From positions 6,136-70,135 of the forward strand of contig DATATV010000098.1 in the NCBI GenBank assembly GCA_036268615.1: DNA of 64,000 nucleotides, in the 5' to 3' direction. Source of the stretch: DATATV01 sp036268615 (GTDB lineage Bacteria > Actinomycetota > Actinomycetes > Mycobacteriales > Pseudonocardiaceae). The stretch's first letter is position 1, and every line of letters starts with the position of its first letter. The translations under genes were made by a program, and so were the position numbers. Below the pieces are notes generated by a model, which did not search any database, had not been told where the DNA came from, and saw only the letters and a list, made by a program, of their open reading frames with translations. This document shows positions 50,477 through 60,080 of this stretch, piece by piece.

Positions 50477-51663
50477 GCGTCCCCCGCGATCGGAATCACC
50501 GCGCGCAGCCGGAACCGGCCGTCCGGCTGCTCCCCCGCCGTCAACTCGCCGCCGAGCATTACGACCCGTTCCCGCAGCCCGATCAGGCCGCGTCCGGAGG
50601 ACAGGGCACGCTTGGCGCCCACGGACAGCGGTACGGGAGCACCGGCGCTGGTCACCTCGGCCTCGACACGACCGTCCCGGTAGTGGACCCGAACCACGGT
50701 TGGCTGCCCGGCCGCGTACTTCACGGCGTTGGTCAGTCCCTCCTGCGCCACCCGGTACACGGCCAAACCCACGCCGACCGGCAGTTCAGGCTGATCACCG
50801 CACTCGACCAACTCGACCGGCTGTCCGCTTGTTCTGGTCTGTGCCACCAGATCCCGCACGGTCCCATCGACCGGTGTTCGCGGCACGGCCGATTCGCCGG
50901 TCGCCTCCAGCACGTCGAGCAGCGCACGCAACTCGGATAGGGCCCGCCTGCCGGTGCCGCCGATCGCGGTGAGCGCGGTGCCGACGCGATCCGGTGACTC
51001 GACGGCGAACTGTGTGGCGTCGGCCTGCACGACCATGGCGGTGACGTGATGGGTCACGACGTCGTGCAGTTCCCGCGCGATGCGGGCCCGTTCCGCGGTG
51101 GTCGCGGCGGCAGCGGCCAACTCCCGCCGTTCCGCCTCGTCGGCCCGCCGTTGGCGCACGAAGGCACCGAGCACCCAACACGCGACGAAGATCAGGTAGA
51201 AGAGCACGAAGTCGATCAGCCGGTCGGGTGACCCGAGCACGTGCACGACGATCGAGAGAACGACGTACGCGACCGATGCCACGACGGCGATGCCGCGCCG
51301 GAACCGCTCCTGGTGCGCGCCGACGGAGTACAGCGCGAAATACACCGTGACAGTGGCGAACTGTGGCGGATAGGCGATCGACTCGTGGATCGCGAACGAA
51401 ACGCCGACCACCGCGAGGCACGCGGCGGGCCAACGGCTGCGCACCGCGAGTGGCACGGTCTGCGCCAGCACGAGGACGAGCGTGAATGCGTCGGCGGGCC
51501 GTCGTGGCAGGTCACCGAACTCCGCGCTCAGGTTCACCAGCGGGGGCACGAACGCCAGCCCGGTGAACACGACGGCGAACCAACGGTCCCACACCACGGC
51601 GTCGTAGGCACGCCATCTGTCCCGCAACACATATAAGCGCCCAGTGCCCCAGGTCGTCGGCAT
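50473..51663 (-). CDS. Sensor histidine kinase, DesK type
   Basis: A 396-residue kinase with about 4-5 membrane helices in the first 180 residues, then HisKA_3 with the phospho-acceptor His in RIARELHDVVTHHVTAMV and an HATPase_c domain (VYRVAQEGLTNAVKYA, GRGLIGLRERVVMLGG). It pairs with the regulator downstream. It is divergent from the secreted aminopeptidase-like gene at 51794, which could be a target. Confidence 0.93.
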   Translation of the reverse strand: MPTTWGTGRLYVLRDRWRAYDAVVWDRWFAVVFTGLAFVPPLVNLSAEFGDLPRRPADAFTLVLVLAQTVPLAVRSRWPAACLAVVGVSFAIHESIAYPPQFATVTVYFALYSVGAHQERFRRGIAVVASVAYVVLSIVVHVLGSPDRLIDFVLFYLIFVACWVLGAFVRQRRADEAERRELAAAAATTAERARIARELHDVVTHHVTAMVVQADATQFAVESPDRVGTALTAIGGTGRRALSELRALLDVLEATGESAVPRTPVDGTVRDLVAQTRTSGQPVELVECGDQPELPVGVGLAVYRVAQEGLTNAVKYAAGQPTVVRVHYRDGRVEAEVTSAGAPVPLSVGAKRALSSGRGLIGLRERVVMLGGELTAGEQPDGRFRLRAVIPIAGDA

Positions 51664-51793
51664 GACGGAGAGCCTAGTTGTCCCCCGCGAGAGCTACTCG
51701 CGAATGTCCGCGAAAAGGTGAATCGCGACATGGCCCCCGGCTCGTATTTTTCTCGTCATCGGCAGACACCACCAGAAATCGGAGGGCAGCACC

Positions 51794-53365
51794 ATGACAA
51801 GGTCCCGTAACGTATTGTCCCGTCGACGCCTCACCGTGGGAGCGGGTGTACTGGCTGCGGCAATGGCCGTGACCGCGGCGCTCGTCGTCAACCCCGCCGC
51901 CCAGGCCACCGGGACCGCGCCCGACCCGGTCCAGACCTCGATCGCGTGGGGTTCCTGTCCGGCACTCGCCCCCGGCGCGACGCGCGACCCTCGGGAGACC
52001 TGCGGCACGGTGACCGTGCCCCTTGACTACCGGCGACCACAGGGCAAAACCATCACCATCGAGGTCTCCCGGATCGCCACCGCGAAGCCCGGCAGGAAGC
52101 GCGGCGATCTGCTGCTCAACCCGGGCGGTCCGGCGCTGGAGGGGCTGGAGATGCCAAGCACGATGGCATCCACGCTGCCCGCGTCGGTCCTCGACGAGTA
52201 CGACCTGATCGGGTTCGACCCACGCGGTGTCGGCCACAGCACCCCGATGAGCTGCGGACTGACCGGTGCCAGTGCGGCCAGCGTGTTTCCCTATCCAGCC
52301 GCCGACGGCTCGATCCAGCCCAACATCGACGCGGCTCGCGCCACCGCAAAGCAGTGCGCCACGATCGGTGCCGAACTCCAGTTCTTCACCACCGCCAACA
52401 CCGCCCGCGACCTCGACCGCATCCGCCAGGCGCTGGACGTGCCGAAAATCTCGTACTGGGGCCAGTCCTACGGCACCTATCTCGGCGCGGTCTACACCTC
52501 GCTGTTCCCGCAGCACACCGACCGGATGGTGTTGGAAGGCAATGTCGACCCCACCAAGGTGTGGGCACAGCAGATGCAGTTGTGGAACCAGGGCATGAAC
52601 GACCGGTTCCCTGACGCCGCGAGGGTCGCCGCTGCGGACAACGCCGACCTCGGGCTGGGCAGCACCGTCGCGCAGGTCACGACGACCTACCTCACCCTGG
52701 CAGACCACCTCGACAGGACGCCGGTCACGGTGCCGGGCACGTCGGCGTCCATCAGCGGGCCGGTGCTCCGCGAGGTCACCTACCAACTGCTGCTGCACAA
52801 CGGCACCCTCCCCCCGCTCACCCAGTTCTGGAAGGCGGCCGCCGACCTCGCTGCGGGCCGGTCACTGTCCACTACGGACACCACTGTGCTGCAACAGGTG
52901 TTCGCCGACACTCCCGCCGAACCCGGCGTGCCGGCGGACAACCAGATCAGCATGACCATGGCGCTGATCTGCGGTGACGTCACGTGGTCCCGCGATGTGG
53001 CCTCGTACGCGGCTGCCACCACGGCCGCCCGAGCCGAGTTTCCGTTGAGCGACGGCATGCCAGCCAACATCTGGCCGTGCGCGTTCTGGTCGCACGCACC
53101 GATCGAGTCGTCGGTCCAGATCACCTCGCACGGCCCGCGCGACATCCTGATCCTGCAGAACCGTCGCGACAACGCCACCCCGTGGGCGTCCGGCCTTGGC
53201 ATGCGCAGGGCGCTCAGTTCCCGCGCCGGTTTCGTGGGCGTCGACAACGGCGGCCACTACGTCTACGGCACCGGCTCGACCTGCGCCGACCAGGCCACCG
53301 TCGCGTTCCTCACGCACGGCACCCTCCCTGCCAAGGACGTGTACTGCGCGGGTCCTCAGTCCTGA
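51794..53365 (+). CDS. Secreted tripeptidyl-aminopeptidase-like alpha/beta hydrolase
   Basis: A 523-residue exported hydrolase of the TAP/SlpD-like group. The signal region (RRRLTVGAGVLAAAMAVTAALVV) ends near residue 38. The alpha/beta domain has LLLNPGGPALEG, DEYDLIGFDPRGVGHSTPM and the nucleophile Ser225 in YWGQSYGTYLG. The TAP-like C-terminal domain carries the Asp (LILQNRRDNATP) and the His (DNGGHYVYG). These enzymes release tripeptides or are proteases of the cell envelope. GGAGG precedes the ATG. Confidence 0.9.
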   Translation: MTRSRNVLSRRRLTVGAGVLAAAMAVTAALVVNPAAQATGTAPDPVQTSIAWGSCPALAPGATRDPRETCGTVTVPLDYRRPQGKTITIEVSRIATAKPGRKRGDLLLNPGGPALEGLEMPSTMASTLPASVLDEYDLIGFDPRGVGHSTPMSCGLTGASAASVFPYPAADGSIQPNIDAARATAKQCATIGAELQFFTTANTARDLDRIRQALDVPKISYWGQSYGTYLGAVYTSLFPQHTDRMVLEGNVDPTKVWAQQMQLWNQGMNDRFPDAARVAAADNADLGLGSTVAQVTTTYLTLADHLDRTPVTVPGTSASISGPVLREVTYQLLLHNGTLPPLTQFWKAAADLAAGRSLSTTDTTVLQQVFADTPAEPGVPADNQISMTMALICGDVTWSRDVASYAAATTAARAEFPLSDGMPANIWPCAFWSHAPIESSVQITSHGPRDILILQNRRDNATPWASGLGMRRALSSRAGFVGVDNGGHYVYGTGSTCADQATVAFLTHGTLPAKDVYCAGPQS

Positions 53366-53372
53366 CGTTCGC

Positions 53373-53414
53373 GGTCAGCGGCGGTCGCCCCGGTGGGGGC
53401 GAGCGCCGCTGACC
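53373..53414. terminator. Hairpin after aminopeptidase-like gene
   Basis: GGTCAGCGGCGGTCGCCCC (53373-53391) pairs with GGGGCGAGCGCCGCTGACC (53396-53414) with one mismatch, around a 4-base loop. It probably ends the hydrolase transcript. Confidence 0.75.
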
Positions 53415-54038
53415 TACTCATCGGCCGGCTTCTGGTCCGGTTCGGCCATTGTCAGGATGGCGACGATCCTGTTCACCCGTTCCCGCAGTTGGGCCGGCTC
53501 GTGCTGCATTCACACCGGATTCGGGTTTCGCTCAGGCCTCAGGTGACCTGGTCTTTCGTGTTCGCCTGCCGCTCGACCTGGAGGGTCGGACGCAGGCGAG
53601 CGGACGGTGAGCTATGTGCGCAGGTTCAAATCCTCGGCAGGAGAGGACTCTGCACCAGCGGAACCCCTTACGTGTGCCCTGAGCTGCGGTTTCTTGGTAT
53701 CGCGGGGGTTCATGTAGAACTTCATGTGGGCAGGTACCTGGACTCGAACCTGCGCGCTCGTACGGCGCCGAACTAAATCCGGTCATGCCGACGACAGGAC
53801 GGTGTCTTGCCGATCCGGCTACGTCAGGTTCCCTCTCGGACGGAGGGTGCCTGCGCTGCCGATCTGGAAGGCTGATACTCGTGGAGCTTGACGATCTGCT
53901 GAACACCATGGATCGGACTGCGGCGAACCTCGCCAAGCTGCTGCGTGCCACTGCGCTGGATGTGCTGGTGGGAGCAAGCGAACACCCAACTCGACAGCGC
54001 CCGACACGCACCCGCACCTCGGCCGACAAGTCCCACGC
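53415..54038. other. Degenerate patch with gene and tRNA remnants
   Basis: About 620 bases with no intact gene. A 31-residue minus-strand frame (stop at 53414, ATG at 53509) ends AEPDQKPADE and looks like the C-terminus of a lost protein. At 53618-53640 a plus-strand tRNA T-arm-like block occurs (GCGCAGGTTCAAATCCT). At 53881 a GTG opens a 53-codon frame reading VELDDLLNTMDRTAANLAKL, then low-complexity residues; this may be the start of a truncated gene. The patch borders the CHAT cassette. Confidence 0.45.
53728..53822 (-). pseudogene. tRNA-Leu-like remnant
   Basis: On the minus strand the T-arm GCAGGTTCGAGTCC, a variable arm (GGCGCCGTACGAGCGC) and an anticodon-like stem CCGG-ATTTAG-TCGG are in tRNA order. 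The loop is one base short of the usual Leu UAG loop, and no acceptor stem closes the structure. It looks like a decayed tRNA of the class with a long variable arm. Confidence 0.35.
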
Positions 54039-54953
54039 CTAGCGCCCCTTGCGCAGGATATCGTTGATCAACTCGCCCTCTTCTTCTTCGAGTACCCCGC
54101 TCGCGGCGGGATCTCCGATGCCCAGAGCGTGTGCGAGCGTGCGGCTATGCAAGTCGATCGCCGCCTCGGCCAGCGTGCTGAGCCCGTCAATGGCCAGCCG
54201 GGCTCTTGCCCAGCCGGTGCCCAGAACGACGAGTCCGAGGATGACGGACGGCCACCACAGGATGCCCACGACCACGGTCGCGATTCCCCAGGCGCCCGTG
54301 ATGGTCGCCGCGGTGTAGGCGGAGGTCGCGGCATCCAGTTCGCCGCGCACGGACTCGGGCAGCACGAGCCACAGCCGAGGCCAGGCGAACGGTACGTCCA
54401 GGCCGTACCGATCGCGGGCCGCCCGCTCCACGGCGTGCATCCGATCACCCATCCAGGTCGGCCGGGCCGGTGTCGAGGCCATTACCGCCCGGTTGCGCGC
54501 TGCGGCGGCCTCGTCGATGACCTGCTGCTGCTCAGGCGTTCTGCCCACGCGGGGATGGTCCCGCTGGAGCTGATCGACGTTTTTGTCCAGCGACACCGCA
54601 GTCTTGGTCCGATATCGGACGAGTGCAGCGCTCAGCCGATTGAATGCACGCGGCCACTGCCCCAGCCATAGTCGACTGACCAGGCCGGAGCCGCCTCGCA
54701 CGACCAGCGCCACGGCGCTGGACATCAACAACAACAGGGCAGCGAGCAGGGCCTGGGTGGTGCCGGGCAGATGTGCCATCGCGCTGGTCAGTCGGGTGCC
54801 GTGCTGCGCCGCGACTGCGTGGGACAATGCATTTCCCTGTCGGAGGCTTGCGGCCAGCCAGAGCAGGCCGGTGAACAGTACGCCGGGCAGGGCCAGCAGG
54901 TTCACCCACTTGGCAGCGAGTTGTTTGCTCAGCTCCTGGAAGAAAGTTCCCAT
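54039..54953 (-). CDS. Membrane protein of TPR-CHAT cassette
   Basis: A 304-residue protein of no recognised family. Two hydrophobic segments lie near residues 15-35 (WVNLLALPGVLFTGLLWLAA) and 65-85 (QALLAALLLLMSSAVALVV), a hydrophilic region at 95-190, and a hydrophobic hairpin about 225-260 (ATVVVGILWWPSVILGLVVL), then an acidic end (VLEEEEGELINDILRKGR). AKWVNLLALPGVLF is reminiscent of small membrane proteins near bacterial protease modules. It starts 13 bases after the small Cys protein gene and is co-transcribed with it. It may be a target or effector of the divergent protease; this is inference. Confidence 0.65.
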   Translation of the reverse strand: MGTFFQELSKQLAAKWVNLLALPGVLFTGLLWLAASLRQGNALSHAVAAQHGTRLTSAMAHLPGTTQALLAALLLLMSSAVALVVRGGSGLVSRLWLGQWPRAFNRLSAALVRYRTKTAVSLDKNVDQLQRDHPRVGRTPEQQQVIDEAAAARNRAVMASTPARPTWMGDRMHAVERAARDRYGLDVPFAWPRLWLVLPESVRGELDAATSAYTAATITGAWGIATVVVGILWWPSVILGLVVLGTGWARARLAIDGLSTLAEAAIDLHSRTLAHALGIGDPAASGVLEEEEGELINDILRKGR

Positions 54954-54966
54954 CGGATCGGGCCCG

Positions 54967-55323
54967 TCACCGTCGCCGCAGGCGTACACCGGTCAGGTTG
55001 CACCGCGGCACGGGGCCAGCGGGCACCGGTCGCACGCTCCGGCTGCACGCTCCGTCCGGGCAGCCGAACCGTTCTTCGCCCGCTGTACCGCCCGATGCGC
55101 CCACCAACCCGGTGGTCAGGCGGGAGGAGCGGTCCGTCTCGGTGAGCGGATCCCCACCGAGCAACCTGCTGAGCAGGTCGTAGATCGGTCGACGCGCCGT
55201 AGCCTCGTTCTCGATCATGCGCAACAGCGCGGCCTTTTCCTCGGGCCAGTGGGCGCACTCGGTACGCAGGTTCACTAGCTCCTCGCACAGCGCCGCCAGC
55301 GCCTGCTGCTCGGCCTCGTCCAT
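54967..55323 (-). CDS. Small Cys-containing protein of TPR-CHAT cassette
   Basis: A 118-residue protein. The first 60 residues are helical and charged (AALCEELVNLRTECAHWPEEK). The last 40 carry RFGCPDGACSRSVRPVPAG and PRCNLTG, with Cys in a C-x4-C ... C pattern that could bind zinc. GGAGGAG precedes the ATG. Similar small Cys-tailed proteins occur beside actinomycete CHAT or caspase-like genes in my recollection, but no function is established. It is divergent from the protease gene with 92 bases between. Confidence 0.65.
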   Translation of the reverse strand: MDEAEQQALAALCEELVNLRTECAHWPEEKAALLRMIENEATARRPIYDLLSRLLGGDPLTETDRSSRLTTGLVGASGGTAGEERFGCPDGACSRSVRPVPAGPVPRCNLTGVRLRRR

Positions 55324-55415
55324 GTCCCCTCCTCCGGTCCGACCAATACCAAGGGGGACATCGCCGAGATCGGCGCTGGTGTAACGGGCCCGGATCACGT
55401 GCCGATGACTCACAC

Positions 55416-58400
55416 GTGCCCGAGGACAGCCCTATCGCGCGGTTGACCGACCACCTGGCCCGGTACCGGGCCAGCGGAGACGCCGTGATGTTGCTGGATG
55501 AAGGGGCGGTGCAGGTCGCGGACGAACTGCTCGACGGTGGCGTCATCGAACTCACGGCCGAGGTTCGACAGCTCCTAGGGTCATTCTACGGCCTGCGATT
55601 GCAGGTGGTTTCTGATGCCGATTGGTATGCCGATCTGGCCCGGGCTCTGGTTGTGTTGCGTCCGTTGGCATCCGACGTTAACGCGGTTCCGGCAGGGTTG
55701 CGCCGAGTGCTGGGTCCGCGGGCCTGGTCTCTGGTGCAGCGAGAAACCGGGCGGAAACTGCTGGGTCTGGCCCACGTACGGACGGATGAGTTCCTGTTGC
55801 GCGCGGCGATCGAATTGTTCGAGGCCCTGCGCGCGGTGTATCGCCGCAAACGGTCCCGGGCGATTGTCCTGGGCTGTCTGTGCGCTGCGTACCGGCTGCG
55901 TTTCGAGCGCACCGGCGGCTCAGCCGATTTGGACCTGGCGATGGCGGTGGGCGTAGAAGCCCTGCGGCTGTTACCGGCACGTGATGGCGAACAAGCAGGT
56001 TACCTCGCGAACCTGGCGATGGTGTGCTTGGCGCGACATCAGCGGGACCGACAGCTCGTGGACCTGGATCACGCGGTGGAACTGGCCGACCGGGCAGTCC
56101 AGGTGCCTGGCCAGAAGCCATCGGCACTGCTGTCGAGTCAAGGGGTGCTCGCTATGTCGCTGCTGCGGCGCTTCTCGGCAACCGCCGAGCCAGTCGATCT
56201 CGCGCGGGCGATCGAAATCAACGAAGCTCTCGCCGAAATGCCGTCCCTCGCCGGCAGTGCACGAGCAGAGGTGCTGAACAACCTCGGGGCGAGCTATCGC
56301 TACCTGTACCAGTTCGCCGGTGATATGGAGGCCCTCAACCGGTCGGTCGCCCTCGTCACCGAAGCGTTGGAACTCCTCCCGGCTGGGCACCCCGTCGTCC
56401 TGGTCGGGCGTCAGAACCTGGTCGGCAGCCGAAGACTGCTGTTCGAACTCACCGGCGATCCCCAGCACCGCGACGAGGCGCTCAGTCAGGCCCGGCAGGC
56501 ACTGGCAGCACAGTCGAACGGTCCTCAGCAGGGAATACTCCTTGGCGAACTGAGCATGATCCACAAAGGCGACTACGAGCTGACCGGGCACGTCCAGGAT
56601 CTCGAGGAGGCGATTACCAGCGGAGTCGCGGCCGTCGATCAGATTCCGGAGGGACACACCGAGCGGTCTGCCGCGCTGGCTTGTCTCGGTAACGCCTACT
56701 GGCGGCGCTACGACCGCGAGCATGTATCCGATGATCTAGAGCGGGCAATTAGCCTGATCACCACGGCACTGTCCGACACGCCGGAGCGGCATCCGGGTCG
56801 CGCCGCGTTGTGGTCGAACCTTAGTGCCGTCCATCTGACCCGCTTCGAGCGCTTCCATCGAGCTGACGACCTCGATCAGGCGATTCACTGTGCGGACCAA
56901 GCCGTAGCCATCACGACGGAGCAGCCGACCCGCGCTAACTATCTGTCAAACCGCGGGCTGGCCTACTTCGCACGGTTCGGCGTGAGCGGCCGGCAGGAGG
57001 ATCTGGACGAAGCCATCGGCGCGGCGGACGCCGCTCTGGAGGCGGTCCCACGCAATGATCGGGACCACAGGCCGCAGATGTTGACCAACCTCACCCTGAT
57101 GTTGCGGACCCGGTTCGAGGGCGACCCGGGATCTGGTGCCGGGTCACGCGCACTCACCCTGGCCAGCGAAGCGCTCGCCGCGGCACCGAGCGGGCACACC
57201 ATGCGAGCTCGCATGATCACCAGTCTGGCCGGGGTACACCTAGCGCACGCTCAGGTGGGCGCCTCGGTGGTGACGGGCGAGATCATGGACATGCTAGTGA
57301 CCGAGGCTGGCGCGACCGGGGCGTGCCCACCCTCGGACGTTGTGAATGCCCAGTTCGAGGTGGGCCGGCTCGCGCAAGCGCTGGATATGCACGAGACCGC
57401 AGTGTCATTGCTTGATTCCGCGGTCTCCCTGCTGCCATCGCTGCCGCCCCGACAGACTGCACTAACTGACCAGGCGTACACCCTGGGCAACCACGCCGGG
57501 CTGGTGGGCTCTGCGGTTGCCGCGCATCTAGATCTCGACGATACGGCCGGCGGCCTGCGGGTGGCCGAACTCGGCCGTGGGGTCATTCTAGCCGCGCAGC
57601 TGAACCTCGACGTGGAGGTCAGCAATCTTGAGCGCGAGCACTCCGAGCTGGCCCAGCGCTACAGGGCAATCCGCGACCAGCTCAACAAGCCGGTGCCAGC
57701 CGCACACTCGGCCGACGCCCGGGCCCAGCAGTGGCGGGAGCACGACATCGTCCTGGCCGACATCCGCCGCACCACACCCCTCCGGCACTTCCCGATGCCG
57801 ACCGAGTTACCCGCTCCGGTCGGCGGAATTGCGGTCCTCGTCAACGTCAGCGCGCGACGCGGCGATGCCATCCTGATCGACCCGACGGGCACACCGCGGC
57901 ACATCCCGCTGCCCGGCCTGACCGCGGATGCTGTCCAGCACCACCTGATCCAGCTGATCACCGCCACGAATGAGCCCTCGTCGTCCGGCCACTCGCTGAC
58001 CAATGTGCTGCGCAAACAGCGGTTGCTGCCGCCGGTACTCGAATGGTTGTGGACTGCCGTCGTCGAGCCGATCCTCGACGAGCTGCCACCAGGACCCGAG
58101 GGGCGCCGGGTGTGGTGGCTACCCACCGGTCTGCTCGGGCTGTTCCCGCTGCACGCGGCCACGCCGCCCAACGCCCCGGGTGCGCTGGAGGCGGTCGTGT
58201 CCTCCTATGCCACCGGTCTTCGGGCGCTGGCCCAACTGCGGACCCGGCCAGCCCCCATGGCGCGGCGGCAGCTGATTGTCGCCATGCCCATCACTCCCGG
58301 GGAGGCGGATCTGACCGCAACTCTCGCTGAGGTGGAGCAATTGCACGCACAGCATCCCGGCCTACCTCCGCTCATTGGCGTGAAAGCGACTGCGGACTCG

Positions 58401-58844
58401 GTCTTGGCAGCGCTTCCCCGCGCTAACTGGACCCACTTCGCCTGCCATGCGCACACCGACCTGGCCGCCTGCGTACAAGGCGCACTGCTCCTACAAGATG
58501 GCCCACTACCCATCCCCACGATCAGCGCGCTACGTCTCGACACAGCGGAGCTGGCTTACCTGTCCGCCTGCGCGACCGCAGCCCTGAGCGTGGAACACGG
58601 TGACGAACCGCTCCACCTTGCCGCGGCGTTCCAACTGGCCGGGTATCGGCACGTTGTCGCCAGCTTCTGGCCATTGCCGGATCGCATCGCCGCCACCGCA
58701 GCCCACGACTTCTACACCGCGCAGTCGGACAGCCCGAGTGCGAGCCACGCTGCAGCGGCGATCAACGCCGTCGCCCGGAAATTGCGCGAGACCGAGCCTC
58801 TCCGGCCAGACATCTGGGCGAACATGGTGCACCACGGCCCATGA
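55416..58844 (+). CDS. TPR-repeat protein with C-terminal CHAT caspase-like protease domain
   Basis: A 1142-residue protein. An N-terminal region (about 1-110) precedes degenerate tetratricopeptide repeats from about 120 to 690, with recurring segments such as DLDLAMAVGVEALRLLP and DDLDQAIHCADQAVAIT. A C-terminal CHAT domain (about 840-1140) carries the catalytic pair: His1011 in HFACHAHTDLA and Cys1052 in AYLSACATA, then FQLAGYRHVVASFWPLPD. CHAT proteases relate to caspases and separases and act in bacterial conflict systems, often on an adjacent effector. The GTG start is the first in frame. Some codons (CTA, ATA-free but less GC-biased) differ from neighbours, which suggests transfer. Confidence 0.9.
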   Translation: MPEDSPIARLTDHLARYRASGDAVMLLDEGAVQVADELLDGGVIELTAEVRQLLGSFYGLRLQVVSDADWYADLARALVVLRPLASDVNAVPAGLRRVLGPRAWSLVQRETGRKLLGLAHVRTDEFLLRAAIELFEALRAVYRRKRSRAIVLGCLCAAYRLRFERTGGSADLDLAMAVGVEALRLLPARDGEQAGYLANLAMVCLARHQRDRQLVDLDHAVELADRAVQVPGQKPSALLSSQGVLAMSLLRRFSATAEPVDLARAIEINEALAEMPSLAGSARAEVLNNLGASYRYLYQFAGDMEALNRSVALVTEALELLPAGHPVVLVGRQNLVGSRRLLFELTGDPQHRDEALSQARQALAAQSNGPQQGILLGELSMIHKGDYELTGHVQDLEEAITSGVAAVDQIPEGHTERSAALACLGNAYWRRYDREHVSDDLERAISLITTALSDTPERHPGRAALWSNLSAVHLTRFERFHRADDLDQAIHCADQAVAITTEQPTRANYLSNRGLAYFARFGVSGRQEDLDEAIGAADAALEAVPRNDRDHRPQMLTNLTLMLRTRFEGDPGSGAGSRALTLASEALAAAPSGHTMRARMITSLAGVHLAHAQVGASVVTGEIMDMLVTEAGATGACPPSDVVNAQFEVGRLAQALDMHETAVSLLDSAVSLLPSLPPRQTALTDQAYTLGNHAGLVGSAVAAHLDLDDTAGGLRVAELGRGVILAAQLNLDVEVSNLEREHSELAQRYRAIRDQLNKPVPAAHSADARAQQWREHDIVLADIRRTTPLRHFPMPTELPAPVGGIAVLVNVSARRGDAILIDPTGTPRHIPLPGLTADAVQHHLIQLITATNEPSSSGHSLTNVLRKQRLLPPVLEWLWTAVVEPILDELPPGPEGRRVWWLPTGLLGLFPLHAATPPNAPGALEAVVSSYATGLRALAQLRTRPAPMARRQLIVAMPITPGEADLTATLAEVEQLHAQHPGLPPLIGVKATADSVLAALPRANWTHFACHAHTDLAACVQGALLLQDGPLPIPTISALRLDTAELAYLSACATAALSVEHGDEPLHLAAAFQLAGYRHVVASFWPLPDRIAATAAHDFYTAQSDSPSASHAAAAINAVARKLRETEPLRPDIWANMVHHGP

Positions 58845-59028
58845 GTGCCCCATTGCAGTGGGTCAGATGGTCTGCCTAGTAACCACCTCGCGTCCGCTCA
58901 TCTCGCCCGCTACCTACTCGCCGACTACTGATCGCGACATCTGGGGTCTGAAGCCTGCCCGGGAGGGCTCTCGCCGTTAACAGGCCGGGTGACAGGGCGC
59001 TCAGGCGGCAGGGAGATCCGCTTGCATG

Positions 59029-60080
59029 TGTCGATATAAAACTGACGGAGATGCTTGACACCGGGGCTTCTTGATCATAAGGAGTTACTGGTGAGTGAGC
59101 CACAGTTGGACCGCCAGGTGCGTCGCCGCCTGGCGGTCCTGCGCCACGTCGAGGAAGTCTCCGGGAACGTGGCCATGACCTGCCGATACTTCGGCATCAG
59201 CCGCCCGACCTACTACACCTGGCTCCGCCGCTACGAGGCCGACGGCGTCGACGGCCTGCGCGACCAGTCAAAGCGTCCCCGGACCAGCCCGAACGCCACC
59301 CGTGTCGAAGTCGTCGAGAAGATCATTCATCTGCGGCAGCACTATCACTTCGGGCCGGGCAAGATCCAGATGTATCTCAAGCGCTACCACGACGTCGAGA
59401 TCAGCCAGTCCGGCGTGTGGCGCATCCTCCACCGCCTGGACATGGGCCGACTGCCCGCCTCGCAGCGGTACAAGCGGCGCGACCTGCGCTGGAAACGCTA
59501 CGAGAAACAGCGCCCCGGCCATCACGTCCAGGTCGACGTCAAGTTCGTCGAACCGCTCCCGAAAGCTGCCACCACCGGCGTCCCGATCAAACCCGTCGGC
59601 CGGCGCGGGAAGTTCTACCAGTACACCGCGATCGACGACTGCACCCGGCTGCGCGTGCTCAAGATCTACCAGCGCAACAACCAGAAGACCGCGATCGAGT
59701 TCATCGACTACGTGCTCTCCCAGCTGCCCTTCGCGGTCGAGACCATCCAGACCGACAACGGGGCTGAGTTCCAGTCAGCGTTTCACTGGCACGTGCTCGA
59801 CAAGGGCATCCAGCACCGCTACATCAAGCCCCGCACGCCCCGGCTGAACGGCAAAGTCGAGCGGTCCCACCGGATTGACGCCGAGGAGTTCTACCGGCTG
59901 CTCGACGGCACCGTCATCGACGACACCAACGTCTTCAACGCCAAGCTCAAAGAGTGGCAGGACTACTACAACTACCACCGACCTCACGGCGGACTCAACG
60001 GACAAACCCCTTATGAGAGACTGCGCCAGAAGACCCAAGCCGAAGCCCCGGCCATGTAGTCGATCTCCATCAGCGGCACA
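59029..60080. mobile_element. IS481-family insertion sequence
   Basis: The left end (TGTCGATATAAAACTGACGG...) and the inverse of the right end (TGTGCCGCTGATGGAGATC) share TGT and the block CTGAyGGAGAT, which gives imperfect terminal repeats. It encloses one transposase gene. The right end cuts a serine hydrolase gene, whose missing 3' part is not found on the left, so DNA next to the element was also lost. Confidence 0.7.
59091..60059 (+). CDS. IS481-family transposase
   Basis: A 322-residue transposase with an N-terminal helix-turn-helix (FGISRPTYYTWLRRYEADGV) and an rve-type DDE core: HHVQVDVKFVEP (Asp), IQTDNGAEFQSAF (Asp) and NGKVERSHRIDAEEF (Glu). All three acids are present, so it looks intact. 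AAGGAG precedes the GTG start. Confidence 0.92.
   Translation: MSEPQLDRQVRRRLAVLRHVEEVSGNVAMTCRYFGISRPTYYTWLRRYEADGVDGLRDQSKRPRTSPNATRVEVVEKIIHLRQHYHFGPGKIQMYLKRYHDVEISQSGVWRILHRLDMGRLPASQRYKRRDLRWKRYEKQRPGHHVQVDVKFVEPLPKAATTGVPIKPVGRRGKFYQYTAIDDCTRLRVLKIYQRNNQKTAIEFIDYVLSQLPFAVETIQTDNGAEFQSAFHWHVLDKGIQHRYIKPRTPRLNGKVERSHRIDAEEFYRLLDGTVIDDTNVFNAKLKEWQDYYNYHRPHGGLNGQTPYERLRQKTQAEAPAM

Noticed and set aside
58876..59103. 75-residue minus-strand frame between CHAT gene and IS481
   Set aside because: No ribosome site or family, and it runs into the insertion sequence end.
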